From the NCBI GenBank assembly GCA_034766995.1, contig CM068314.1:36978208-37042207 (forward strand): 64,000 bases of DNA, given 5' to 3'. The first letter of the stretch is position 1. Each line of letters starts with the position of its first letter. The DNA is from Acanthacorydalis orientalis (Eukaryota > Arthropoda > Insecta > Megaloptera > Corydalidae). A program made the position numbers and the translations under genes. The notes below the pieces were generated by a model. It was not told the DNA's origin, searched no databases, and worked only from the letters and a program-made list of their open reading frames with translations. Shown here piece by piece: positions 1 through 12,817 of the stretch.

Positions 1-309
1 ATAATACAATCTTAATTTACTACAGATATTTTATAAACTTTAAAACTTTTCGCAATGAAAATTACTCACAATCCTACATAAATCGACAAACATAAGAAAA
101 AACTAACAATTAAAAGTATGTTTTCAATAAATGTTTCATGTAAGGAAGCGATAAGAAACCTTTCTGTCACTAACATATCAAAATTATATTATAATGACTT
201 TTTCGCAGTTATACAAATCATTTATTTAAGTATTTACTATCATTGAAATAATAAACAATATACTCAAATATGTACTTCTTATCATCGTTATTTTAGTGAA
301 TTTATATTC

Positions 310-322
310 ATATATATATATA

Positions 323-360
<38 letters not shown>

Positions 361-389
361 CATATACATATATATATATATATATATAA

Positions 390-442
<53 letters not shown>

Positions 443-475
443 TACATACATATATATATACATACATATATACAT

Positions 476-541
<66 letters not shown>
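310..541. repeat. Compound (TA)n microsatellite
   Basis: About 230 bp of TA repeats broken by TTTATA, CATA and GATACATA variants. The Tyr/Ile-rich reading frames it gives on both strands are translations of the repeat, not genes. Confidence 0.97.
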
Positions 542-543
<2 letters not shown>

Positions 544-959
544 AATTCATATATAAATGATGGGTGACTAGGTTAATGAAATTAGAAAAAAAACAATAAA
601 AATTTCTGATGATAATTTTAACAAATGTTGAAAGTATACGTAAACTTAAAAGTTTTAGAAGAAAAATATATTTTATATGAAACTGACTTACGAAATAAAA
701 TCAAGTAAAACGTATTATAATAATTTTCAAATATATATGAAATATTCATTTCACGTTATAAATGAAAAGAATGAAATAAAACTAACGCACTGCAGCCGCT
801 ATATGAAAAATATAAGGAAGACAATAAAAATGTCCATGAAGTGCTTCAAATAAAAATCCAATCCAAAAAAGTTTTAACAGAGGAACAACCCACCTATAAG
901 ATATAGAAGAAGAAAGTACAGAAAATGTAAAAAAAACGAAGTCACTTAAAAAGTTCGTG

Positions 960-1240
960 TTTCATTATTCAAACAATACAAGGGAAAAATGACTGCGGAA
1001 GACTCTGGTAGAGCGTACGGCACGTGGAAAGACTTCTTATGAATCGTTTAATTAATTAATTAATTAATTGGCAAAACCGGATGCCGGGAAAGGTGGGTGG
1101 CATGGCGGAGACATTGGTAGCGCACTCTTCGGAGACGTAACGTGGCTCGAATAATGAACAAGTGTGTTCAATTGAAAAGTGTGGTCGCCGTGGACCCGTA
1201 TCAATATGTCACACGTTGGAAGCTGCAAAACTGCTTCAAC
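960..1240. other. G/C-richer island with a TTAA/AATT run
   Basis: This stretch is visibly richer in G/C than its surroundings and free of microsatellite except for a run of overlapping TAATTA units at 1047-1069. TAATTA is the core site of many homeodomain proteins, so the run could be a binding cluster or simply a tetranucleotide repeat. No reading frame here resembles a known protein. It may be a conserved non-coding element, an inference that rests only on composition. Confidence 0.3.
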
Positions 1241-1464
1241 GACTTAATATAGTGATTTCTATGATAATTTTTAATATTTGAACATCGCATCGTTTTATGA
1301 AGGTTTTAATGTATGTAATGTAAAATTAAACATGGTAATCTTATTGTCTACTATTAAGATTATATATTTTTACAAGAAATATTCGGTTAAACCCATTCAA
1401 TTCATAATCAATAATTAGGAAGTGTATATATCATATTGAAGTAAACATATGTGTGCGTACAATG

Positions 1465-1465
<1 letters not shown>

Positions 1466-1503
<38 letters not shown>
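1466..1503. repeat. (TA)n microsatellite
   Basis: Uninterrupted, about 19 units. Confidence 0.97.
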
Positions 1504-1508
<5 letters not shown>

Positions 1509-1589
1509 TACTATGAAATAAAAACAAATGACGTGATATTCAGCCATGTACACAATTAGGAAGAATACATTTTAAAATCATATATACTC

Positions 1590-1595
<6 letters not shown>

Positions 1596-1633
<38 letters not shown>
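1596..1633. repeat. (TA)n microsatellite
   Basis: About 19 units, entered through a CATACATA step. Confidence 0.97.
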
Positions 1634-1635
<2 letters not shown>

Positions 1636-1858
1636 GTATATGGAGGTATGGTTTTTATACAATTTCATATACCGACTCAAATTTTCTACTTGTCCAGATA
1701 AATAAATAATTACTAAAAACCGATTATTTTATTAAAGAAACGTGCACATATAATTAAAATATTTATTTTCCAACCTTTTCAGTGTTTTATTAAAATATAT
1801 ATACTTATTGTCGTTTATGTTTACAAAATAAATATATTATGTTTAAATTTTCAGCTTG

Positions 1859-1860
<2 letters not shown>

Positions 1861-1918
<58 letters not shown>
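1861..1918. repeat. (TA)n microsatellite
   Basis: Uninterrupted, 29 units. Confidence 0.97.
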
Positions 1919-1923
<5 letters not shown>

Positions 1924-2199
1924 CTATTAAAAAAAATCATTGATGACATCCATTTATTTTGAATCCATAATTAAATTTATATCGGCAATGAATCACAAAA
2001 TTGGAGCCGACAGTCATTTTTGTATAACATTTGTTAATATTGAAATAGTAAATTCATATAGAAAATAATTTACGGTTGTTAAAACTTTCTATGCCATATT
2101 TCAAAAATTTCGAGAGAGAACTTTCGCTTATCTTTATTCCCTTAGCATCCATACGTCGCACTGTAAATGTATAAACTAGCTTGAAAAGATAAAACATTT

Positions 2200-2760
2200 C
2201 AACTACAAAAAGTCTTGAGAGCGTTTTGTACCAATTAAAAAAGTAAAACGTTCAGTAGCAATAAATAAAAGCAAGCATGTCAGTCAGTAAGTAAAATATA
2301 TGAACTCGAAAATTGAAGAAGGTAATTCACAATGGACTTTATATCTATCCACCCACTACCTATCTCAAGTCGAAACAAAAACTTCCAGAGAACAACAATT
2401 AAAAATTTTCTCAAACGAAGCCTATATCGTGGCAACGTTCAGTATATCTAGACATTTTTCTATACGTCTTTGTCTTCCACTTTACAGGCTGGCACGGGTT
2501 GTCACTTCGCAATCTATCTCGTTTCGTTGTATTTATAAGCGATATAGTTGTTTCGCGATCGAGATTCTTTTCAAAAAGTTCGGAATTAAGCAAGTAGTTT
2601 TGGCTATAAATAATTTTTCCATGTAACTCGGTGATAATTCGTGCCGGCCTCCGCGTTCCGGAAGTTTAATGAGAGCGCCAAAGCAAAGTCTCACATTGGA
2701 ACGTTTGAATTTATTAGCAATGAGACTTTGCAATATATAATAAAGTCGTATTTCTTGCAA
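2200..2760. other. G/C-richer island containing a hairpin
   Basis: A moderately G/C-rich block without microsatellite. It carries a 108-codon open frame on the plus strand (2300-2626) whose product I do not recognise; it has no evident domain, and a minus-strand frame overlaps much of it. The block ends in a strong stem-loop at 2683-2731. Best treated as a candidate conserved non-coding element, with a small chance of an exon. Confidence 0.3.
2683..2731. other. Stem-loop (13-14 bp stem, 19-nt loop)
   Basis: The left arm GCAAAGTCTCACATTG at 2683-2698 pairs with CAATGAGACTTTGC at 2718-2731. Pairing is perfect apart from a two-base CA bulge. The stem is far more G/C-rich than the local background. 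It is short for a typical microRNA precursor and no known microRNA seed was recognised. It may be a small hairpin within a regulatory element. Confidence 0.6.
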
Positions 2761-3850
2761 GAAGCGAATAAAATGTTATCGTTATTTAAATACAACACAT
2801 TTATATATTTTTTTTTACTTACATTAATTATTAATTTTTTATTAACTAAATAATGAAGTAATTTGTTAACACCTTACTTTACGATAATCTTTAATGAAAT
2901 TGTTTTTGTACTGAAATTTTGAATTGTTTATAAAAAAAGTTTTGTTCGCATTACAGATTAAATAACTTATATTTAACATTTATACTTTTTTCTTATTATA
3001 TTCATATATACATTCAGAAAATGTTGATAACTTTAACGTTTGAAATAATAATGTACGCGTATTATATAATTTATATATATAATTTAAAATGAAATAAAAT
3101 TTTACCGATATAAAATTAAACTCACATATAAAACTATTATAATCTTGATACCAAAACAAACGTACAAGTAAACACATTAAAAACCACACAGTTTTATTTT
3201 TAAAAAATGTGAAAAAAGTTTAATTTTTCGTTGCATTGAAATTCCATCGTCTATTTTATGTAATAAAAGTATCTTATTAAATAACTCGTGCACTACTGTG
3301 TCTAAATTATGATGTAGATTGGAAGTTATTTTAAAAATTGTAATCAAATAGAATTTCAATTTAATTGTTTTGCTTCTCTTCAGAATTATAACTCGAAATT
3401 CGTGAATAAAATTCATACTACATTAATACAAAACACATCTCAAATAAGTGATAAACGTGGTCGTTAAAATAATCGCATAAGATTTAGAAGAAGACATTAT
3501 ACAACTAAAAATCTTTTGAAAATGTATCTTTATATACAAACACCACTGAAATTACGATTTTGCTATATACGTATATTAAAAAACGATCGATTTACACACG
3601 TGAACTGTAAACAGGTATCGTGCCCAATGATACATAGTCAGTACGTATAAGTTTCAAAACTTGAAACTATCATTTATTTTAAAACGAAATAACTTTGTAC
3701 ATAAAGGCCAATAAACATGCACGCGATTTTTGTTTAAAACAGATATACGGTTAATCCAATGAGAATCAATGTAATCATTTAGAAGTAATTATATTAAGCT
3801 ATACATTTTTTATAAATGTATACATAACTATTTATACATATATATTATAC

Positions 3851-3854
<4 letters not shown>

Positions 3855-3901
<47 letters not shown>
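3855..3901. repeat. (TA)n microsatellite
   Basis: About 23 uninterrupted units. Confidence 0.97.
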
Positions 3902-3904
<3 letters not shown>

Positions 3905-4266
3905 ATCAAAAATACATCATTCAACAATATTAGAATTTTTGTTAATTTTTTATTTATCAAAAATAATGGGATTACAATTGAGCTAGAAACGTTAAAACTG
4001 TCAATAATTCCGGTACTATTTTTATAACTTTAATTAGTAATTATGAGATGTTAATATCAAAAATTATAACGACACATTTTCAATAGGTGATAGTTAATAT
4101 TTCATAATAACATTCAAAAATGAAAGATACATTTGTAAAAATTATTGTATTAAAATGTATATTTGTTAAAAAAGTTAAAAAAAATGTGGTTTTTTAATAC
4201 ACATTCAAAAAGAATCATTACTTTTTAATAAATCAAAGATGCAGGTTAAATATACAATTTGTTTGC

Positions 4267-4268
<2 letters not shown>

Positions 4269-4325
<57 letters not shown>

Positions 4326-4343
4326 ATGTGTGCGTATGTATGT
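4269..4343. repeat. (TA)n/(TG)n compound microsatellite
   Basis: About 21 TA units run directly into a TG/TATG tract (4311-4343). Confidence 0.97.
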
Positions 4344-5541
4344 AAGCTTTTTTTTATAAATGATTAATAGTTTAGAGTAAATTATTTGAAAATATTTCAA
4401 ATGCATATAAAATAATTTAATATTAAAAAAAATATTATTTTAAGTATGATTATAAATATTAAGAGAAAACATATAATACATATTATCAAACTATCAATTT
4501 TATATTTCGTTCATGTGCATATAAAACTAAAGAAAGAAAACTAAATATTTTTTACCATTGAAAGTTTTCTTATCTCTTTCCGTTACTAGACTGGTCTACA
4601 TTTTAATTTTAATAAAATATATAGAGTCAAACGTTCAAATCTAGCCCTGAATAATTTATCACAAATACCATTCAAATATGAAAATAAAAAAAATCATTTA
4701 GATGTTCGTACAATAAATACATAATTTGCATTGACTATAAATGTATGGGGAACAATTCTAGTGCGTATCTTATTTAAAATTCAAATATGAACTTTTGCGA
4801 ACAACAAAAAAATATACGATGCATATTTTTACGGAATATAACAATTATTATGAAGATTAGTTTCATCTTGTTTTCAGACCACGATTTGTTTTATTGGCGG
4901 AAGTACGGAAAACGAATATGGAGAGAAAAATTGCAATGTTGGTGTAACTATACCGTCAACATTTTTATTTATTTATTTTTAGTTATTTTCTTTCGTTTCC
5001 GTGTTAGCTTGTAGATGTTACGAATAAAAAGAAAAACTATATAAACTAGTGCATGATAATATAATAGAACTGAAGATTATTCTGTCATTGTTAACGAGAA
5101 AGCACGCATATGTATAGTTCTAACAAGAATTAGTGTTTCTTTTACACTGTTATACCTTTTCATGAAACCGTAAAGAGTATTAATGAAAGGCGAACACGTC
5201 TTATTCGTATAAAAAATGTAATTTGTAGAAACTAAATTCAGTAAAAACATAACTTTTTACTATTTAAGAATTTTAATACATTAAATAAATTCTGTTCCTT
5301 TTTGATAAATTATATTAAATTTTCCACTTGTAATTATTTACATATCAAATTAAAAATGTCAGTTTTCTTTTCTAGCATTAGGTGTAAAATTAATCTGTGG
5401 CTTGAATCGAGCATAATTATGTTTTAAGTCAGAATATTTTCTCGTCGTTCTGGGATTTTAAAGCGCCAATTTTAACATTCAATAAAACTATATATCTTGG
5501 CAATGTAGTTGGCATAACCTTACAAAACAGTAGTGAACACA

Positions 5542-5790
5542 ATGGCATCCAAAAATCAGCATATTAGACATTCCATACTTTTCGCATTCCATTTGAAAAA
5601 AATACTGCCGAAGCCGCGAGAATGGTTTGTTCAGCTTTGGGGGAAGGATGTTGTGATGCATAAAACATGCAAAAAATGATAAAACAGTGGAAGAGGTCCG
5701 ATAATGCATTATGACTTCATCGACTTAAAGCAATCATCTTTTTTTTCGACAAGGAATTAGTCAGATATCCGACAGATAAAACAAAGATAT
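5542..5790 (+). pseudogene. Mariner-type transposase, N-terminal remnant
   Basis: Translation from the ATG at 5542 gives MASKNQHIRHSILFAFHLKK. After a one-base frame change in the A run near 5603 it continues NTAEAARMVCSALGEGC. This is the pattern of the first helix-turn-helix of mariner transposases (QxRxxLLFxFxxGKxAAEAAR.ICxVYGEG). The second helix region follows as NMQKMIKQWKRSDNAL, where mariners have CQxWFxRFRSGDFDL, then a weak IIFFDKELV matching the start of the linker to the catalytic domain. In-frame stops at 5661 and 5712 and the frameshift make it non-functional. The catalytic DDD domain and the terminal repeats are not found next to it. Intact mariner transposases are about 345 residues; roughly 80 codons remain. 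The family assignment is by remembered motif pattern, not a database search. Confidence 0.82.
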
Positions 5791-6363
5791 ACAAAATAAA
5801 AGGAATTAGTTTGAGCATTACAATGTATTCAATTTTCCGTAAACGTTCATTTTTTATAAAAAGACTGACTTAATTTGTACACCTACGAAATGCTTTTTTA
5901 TATAAATTTTATAAAATACAAGTTCAAGGTATAAACAAAAAAATATGTAATCAAATCTTTAGTAACTTGTACTTTTTTTGTACAAAAATAGAATTAATAC
6001 AAAGAAATTAAATTTATTTTTCAAATTTAAGAAAAAAGACGTTTATATATTCTGAAAACATATTATTCTTAGATTTAATATAATACTATGCATACTTACA
6101 GTAAAATTATTTTCATAAAAGTTTCAGTTCAACCAAATTTTAGGATTTTAAGAACCTATAAAATATATTGATGGACAATGGGCAATGATATATTTATCAT
6201 TAAAACTAAAATACATAATACGACAAATGTCGAATTTTTCAAATGACAAACAGACATTTATTAGCTTAGATACAACTTTTAAATCAGTTAACAAATAGTT
6301 AATAATAAATTAATTTGCAATAAAATATTAACGGTTAATCAGTAAGAAAACAAAACCATTGAA

Positions 6364-6368
<5 letters not shown>

Positions 6369-6416
<48 letters not shown>

Positions 6417-6427
6417 TTATATATACA

Positions 6428-6467
<40 letters not shown>

Positions 6468-6488
6468 CATATATATACATATATATAC

Positions 6489-6523
<35 letters not shown>

Positions 6524-6555
6524 TCCATATATACATATCTATATATATATATATA
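6369..6555. repeat. Compound (TA)n microsatellite
   Basis: TA repeat regularly punctuated by ACATAT units, giving a higher-order pattern near 6425-6530. Confidence 0.97.
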
Positions 6556-6953
6556 CAATACACATTTATATGTTCATATGTATGTATACGAAACAAAATA
6601 AAACACTTATAAATTAATTGACTGATGTATTGTATTGATTAAAACAAATGATTATATTGTATACTAAAAATGTTCATTAAATATTTAAAAACTTAATATT
6701 TTTATTGAAACAACAAATTTAATATAGGTGTATACATATGTATACTTGTATATAAATATATAATATTATTACATGAAAATTTAATATTTATATCAATTTT
6801 AAATCTGTTCGTTTTATTAACTAATCATAAATGAAATTAAATGTTAATGTCAAATTATAAATGTGCGTTCTGAAAATTAATGTATAAGGTTAATTTTAAT
6901 TGTTTTGTATATATTCAATAAATTTATGAATACATTACGGTCCGAATTTAAAG

Positions 6954-6956
<3 letters not shown>

Positions 6957-7017
<61 letters not shown>
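6957..7017. repeat. (CT)15 joined to (AT)n
   Basis: A pure CT run (6957-6986) passes without a break into an AT run (6987-7017). Confidence 0.97.
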
Positions 7018-7019
<2 letters not shown>

Positions 7020-7670
7020 AAGTGGTTTTATTGTAATTAAATGAAATATTTTGAAAGAAAAATGTAAAATATTTTTGCATGATGAGAAAAAAGATTCATG
7101 AACATATTTCTTTAGTACATGATTTTAAACTATATATAGATAAATAGAAAGATACACATATACTCTAACACAAAACTGAAATCCTGTAATATATATTTTG
7201 AAAAATTATAATTGAAAATTATAGCATTCATTATTGTAAATATTAAAAATTTATTTAAATTATTTATGGGACTGCAATGATATTATTTATTTTAATTTAA
7301 AATAAAGATAAACCATAATAAAACAATACATTTCTTAATACGAGTATTTCTGAAAATGCAATGTTTTTACTAAGTATTGTGTTTTTCTTTTCGTAGGACA
7401 TTCTTCTTTACTAGATATAAAAAAATAGCATGCGTTCAGAAATTACTTTTTTACACTTTGATAAAAAACCGATAACATTTATTTTTCAGTTCATTTCTAA
7501 ATAGATTATATACATGTAAAGAGAGAGAGAATCTTATATTCAAAGCATTTTTTATATTTCAATAAAATCATTTTTATTTAAACTAATTGGCGCATATCAT
7601 ACACTAACATTATGTTTTTCTAACATTTTTTTGTTAATATTTCTACACCTTTTTAATTATTTTTAACCCT

Positions 7671-7729
7671 CAAAGAATATTGTTATATATATATATATAT
7701 ATATACATATATATCAAAGAATATTGTTA
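7671..7729. repeat. (TA)n flanked by a 15-bp direct repeat
   Basis: CAAAGAATATTGTTA occurs at 7671-7685 and again, identically, at 7715-7729, bracketing a TA tract interrupted by one C. Confidence 0.95.
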
Positions 7730-8386
7730 CAAAAACGATTCATAAAATGTATTATGAATAAAAAAAATATAAGGTTAACTAGAAAAGCATACAGTACAAA
7801 CACACACGCGCATATATATAAGATATAAAATATAAATTTAATTAGGAATCCACTAAAACTTTGACTCACCAATATTAATAATAATCATATTTAAAGACAT
7901 ATTTTTAGATGCTTCATGGCATAAAAACGAAAATTTTTAGAACCCAAACAAGAATTTACAATCCAAAGTAAATATAATACTTACACATGAATATGGTTAC
8001 TTACATGGAATAAGCTATACTTATTTCGATATCTACTGTTTAAAACTATGTTCAAATGTAATTGGGTATATGTTTTTTGTATTTTCATTTTAAGAATAGT
8101 TCGATATAAACTGCAAACATATTACATAAAGAACGATACATTATGAACCTAAAAAATTAATTGATACAAAAAAACTTTTCACTTTATTATTTTTTTAATT
8201 TATAGTTAAATTACACTACAAATTCTATAAATATTATAACACGAATTATGATTCTCGTTCATATACAATTTTTGACTTAAAATTGTAAGTTTTGAACAAC
8301 TTTTAATTTTGCAAACGATCAGATTTCGTTTTTTATTATCGTTTCTACAAATACACACATACTCGTACATATATATATACACGCAC

Positions 8387-8388
<2 letters not shown>

Positions 8389-8445
<57 letters not shown>
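8389..8445. repeat. (TA)n microsatellite
   Basis: About 28 uninterrupted units. Confidence 0.97.
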
Positions 8446-8448
<3 letters not shown>

Positions 8449-8631
8449 ATGGATTTTATACATGACTCTTTATCCTACATATTTCATTTAAAGTGTAGTG
8501 AAGCGCATATTATTAAACTGTATAATCGTACTTATTAATATGACTAACCTGAAACTAAATGAAATTGTACAAATATGTTATAAATAAACTATAGTAGAGT
8601 CTAATCACTAATTTAATTTATATTTATAATG

Positions 8632-8634
<3 letters not shown>

Positions 8635-8665
<31 letters not shown>
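8635..8665. repeat. (AT)n microsatellite
   Basis: About 15 units. Confidence 0.97.
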
Positions 8666-8667
<2 letters not shown>

Positions 8668-8973
8668 TATCGAATAATTTAATAAACATCCCTTTTAATC
8701 CCGCGTCCAGTAAAATGCAGTAATTATCGTTATGAATTAAAAATGCACTGTTTGTAATTTCCATCCGGAAATAGATAGCAGTTATATCCGACATGTCGAC
8801 AGGTCGGTGATGAAGGCATTATAATGCATGCTCATAATAACCATGTCATGTGTTTATTATTATTAATGATATGTAGTATATTTTATGTTACGTGCTAAAA
8901 ATAAAAATTGCTTTTATTAAAGTATAACATTAGCTACAGAAGCAGAATGGTACAAAAATTATATTTAATATTA

Positions 8974-8978
<5 letters not shown>

Positions 8979-9034
<56 letters not shown>
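8979..9034. repeat. (TA)n microsatellite
   Basis: About 27 units with one phase slip near the 3' end. Confidence 0.97.
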
Positions 9035-9588
9035 GAGTATTTGTGCATGTATGTGTCTGTAACATTAAATGAATTTATGTAAATGAAAATATAATTTAGG
9101 AGACACCATAGTCTATTATAACAGATTATTCTTAAAAGGTTGAGTATAATTATTAATATTTTTTAGTATTTTTTCGAGGAAAATACTTTTTCGTATAATA
9201 AATAAACGTTGATAAATGTTACTGAAAAATATAAACTACTGGAAACATTATCAATTAAAAAAATAACATTAAAATTAAACAAAAATAGCGAAATAAAATT
9301 TTAAAAAACTCATCTATACATATATGTATTTGACTGGGTGGTTAATACTAAAAATAAACAATTAATTTTTTTTTTATAACCATTTAAATTTTACACAGTA
9401 CATTTTTTACAGTAATTTGACACATGGAATTTAAATAGAATCCTTATTTATTATTCACTATTAGATTCTTATCTAAAGACCTTATTTTAATTAACATGCA
9501 ATTATTATAATATTAAATAACTATTAATTTTCCTTTATTATTCAAAAATATTAAATATACTAGTACTTATTTGCACACACAAATATAT

Positions 9589-9593
9589 TATAC

Positions 9594-9654
<61 letters not shown>
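9589..9654. repeat. (CATA)n/(TA)n compound microsatellite
   Basis: Four CATA units lead into about 24 TA units. Confidence 0.97.
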
Positions 9655-9657
<3 letters not shown>

Positions 9658-10516
9658 ATTCTTTTTGTAAATGTGTATATAATGAATATATACGAAGAAG
9701 TGAAACGTTTATTAGAAATTTACGAGCTATGGTAAGTAAAAGAAAATAAATATAAAATCATTTTATACTATGTAGAATAAAAGCCCGTATTTATTTATTA
9801 TATACATTTCATACGATCCATTTACGACATAATTATTTACTGAAAATAAATTTCAAATTCATCCGAAACAAAAAAGAGAAAATCATATATAGACACAACA
9901 AAAGCTTATATGTACTTTTCGAACCGTTTCTTTGATACCGCCGTAGCTATCGTATGTATTTGATATTTACAACATGTTTTGAATATAGTCCTTTCACTCC
10001 ATTAACTCAATTTTCAAAAATATCTTATTTAAATCACAAATATATGCATAACAGAACAAGTATCAAAAAAAGCAACGGAATCAACGAAAAAAAACACAAA
10101 ATTGTTAAGTAGAGCAGAAAAATTACATTAGTTCTCAGTAAGTAGATACATTACATAAATACGACAGAAGTTGAGATGTATTAAAAATGTAGAAAGGAAA
10201 GGCGTACATATATTTTATACAAAATATGTATGTTTTTACAAGATTGAGATAAGACGTAATGTTGTTATCACTAACATTTTACAGTTCAGGTCATAAAAAT
10301 ATATTGTCAAAAAGTTTACGACTCAATGATTTACATGCAGCAAAAAATTTATAAATGCCTATCTTTACATATTTATTGTATATAAAATATTGTAATCAGT
10401 CATTCTTCCATCTTTCTATAATTTGTACATAAAAAAATTCAGTGCTTGAAAAAGTGTTTTATATAAAAACGTATTTAAAAAAATTATACAAATGTATCTT
10501 ATATATAAATTTATAA

Positions 10517-10519
<3 letters not shown>

Positions 10520-10566
<47 letters not shown>
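10520..10566. repeat. (AT)n microsatellite
   Basis: Uninterrupted, about 23 units. Confidence 0.97.
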
Positions 10567-10568
<2 letters not shown>

Positions 10569-10849
10569 TACATTTTCCTATTGATTAAGAAATGTTCATT
10601 TTATATAATAAAATGATATGAATAATAAACAGTTTTATTGCAATATAATAATATATTTTTAGTGGAAGATTAAAACGTTTCAATAGCGTTTGAGAAAATG
10701 TTTCATAACTGTTCAATCGAACATGAAAATAAATGAGTAAATGTTATATAAAAATATTTAAATCGTGCATCAAAAAGTGAAAGGTAATATTTTATTTGTT
10801 ATCACTTTCCTTCTACACATATCAATAAAAATGATGATGCATCAGACGA

Positions 10850-11190
10850 TGTTATTTCTTTGAAAGAGTAGAAAAAGCATCGTTGATATTGCTAATGTAC
10901 GAAAGAGCCAACTGCACCAACCTCAAGAGATATTTCGTATCAATGTGGGCACAATTTTACGATCAGCCATAAATCGAACAGTCTTATAGAGAGATCCAAC
11001 AGCCAGTCGTGGCGGAACGGTGGCGTATTTCATAAGCTTTCGGGTACGAAGACAATAAACAAGTGAAAGAAAGGGGGACAAGACGTGTCCCGAACTGACG
11101 ATAAAGTCGGAAAATGTGTGGCGTTTTGTGATCAGTACAAATGTTATCGTAACACAAAGACGCGAAATAAGATGTAGGCAGTTGCGGTTA
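10850..11190. other. G/C-richer island
   Basis: Non-repetitive and clearly richer in G/C than its flanks. It includes CCATAAATCG at 10967-10976, which fits a posterior-Hox/Caudal type core (ATAAA). No frame has recognisable protein character. Candidate regulatory element by composition only. Confidence 0.3.
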
Positions 11191-11771
11191 ACAACAATGG
11201 GTAATTTTATTCTGATAAGAATCTAGTTAACAAAGAAAAAGTTCATGTTTTATTGACTAATTTTATTTGATACCGAATGGCGCACAAAGGAATATTGAAT
11301 ATGTTTACATTGTCAAATGAAAATGATCTCCCAATTGAATTTTTCAGATCCGGCCACGAGCCACGCGATATTTGAATAACTTTGAACAGTTTTCTGAAAA
11401 TATTTTCTTTTCAATTCGGCAGGTCATTTTTTAATTTTCAGCTAAAATTTGAAGTACAATAACATTCACTTGTTTATAAAACTTATTTTTAAACGATTGC
11501 AAATTACCAATAAATTTATTTACTTTTATTTATTATTTTAAAATATAAGCAAGAACACTGATAACGATTAGATGTTTTTTGACTAGAAAAATAAATCAAT
11601 TTATTCTAAAATAAAACTTCAAAGAAGCATCATGTACTTGATGATCATAAAAAAATTATTTTTATAAGCATTTATATTTAATAATAAAAAGAAAATAATA
11701 CGTTAATAAACAACTTAAATAATAATATTATTTTTTTATAATATTTTTGGTACTTTGAAATTACATTTTGT

Positions 11772-11840
<69 letters not shown>

Positions 11841-11844
11841 TATA

Positions 11845-11899
<55 letters not shown>

Positions 11900-12815
11900 C
11901 AAAACGAAAAATAAAACAAAACTGAGAATACGTTTATTCCATACTTTATAATAAAACAAAAATAATAACCAATATAAATACAAAGAAATAAAAAAAGATA
12001 TTCATTAATAAAGAGAAAATGTAAAAGTAAATGTAAAAAAATAATTGAATTCTATACATGTTTTATATTCAAAAATATATTTTTGATAATTTGTAGAAAT
12101 AATAATAAATATTTCAATAGCTAAATCATGTTTAAACTAAAGTACTAAAAAAAATACATTAAATAAAGTAATTAATATAAGATAATCACAAAGTAATTAA
12201 TTGATGTAAAAGTAAACTACACAACAAATATCTAAAAGTGTTTAGTAACATTATTATATGAAATATCACATAGAAATAGAAGAAAGTAATTATCTTCACT
12301 TCTGCAAAATACGTGTATTAACAGGTGAATATTAATTAAAGGGTCAACATTTCGAGAAGCACTACTTTTCATTGTATTTTTATATAAACTATTCAATTTG
12401 TATTTAATGGTAGATACTAGTAAACAATCAGTTGCTGAAAAAATTCTTTCATTACAACAATGTAAAAATAAAAAGTATTTACCATAAAAATGTGTGATAC
12501 AACATAATGAAATTATATACAATAGTAAAATTTATTTTACCAAATATATTTCTTACATTTAATTACAATACTGTATAAAATAGAAGTAAAATATAAATTA
12601 TGTTCAATTGTATTTTTTGTACAGTACAAATAGATACAAATAAATTATCGGCAACTATTTTTATGTCTACAACATAGCTTTAAATAAACTAATGAACAAA
12701 TAAATTACAGCTATAAATTTCCATAATACGAGTAAACATTAAATAAGGTAGTGGCTGAATAATAAATATGAAATGTCAGAAAACAACGACAAGAATTTTA
12801 CAATTAACATATAAA
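11190..12815. other. AT-rich stretch, no gene seen
   Basis: Homopolymer-rich A/T DNA around one large TA tract. A 96-codon open frame on the minus strand (12232-12522) has no recognisable domain. Confidence 0.55.
11775..11898. repeat. Compound (TA)n microsatellite
   Basis: Three TA blocks separated by TGTA and TTATTT interruptions. Confidence 0.97.
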
Positions 12816-12817
12816 AA

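Larger units (their letters stand above)
2761..5541. other. AT-rich stretch, no gene seen
   Basis: Low-complexity A/T DNA with two TA tracts listed separately. Only short chance reading frames occur, none with recognisable protein character. Confidence 0.6.
5791..10850. other. AT-rich stretch, no gene seen
   Basis: Dominated by TA tracts (listed separately) and A/T-rich unique DNA. No frame with protein character was found. Confidence 0.6.

Noticed and set aside
226..550. Tyr/Ile-repeat open frames on both strands (and the same at 6.3, 8.4, 24.2 and 49.6 kb)
   Set aside because: They are direct translations of TA, TATG and TACA repeats.
9921..9955. GATACCGCCGTAGC resembling a small-subunit rRNA segment
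   Set aside because: The resemblance stops after about a dozen bases and the flanks are unrelated A/T-rich DNA.
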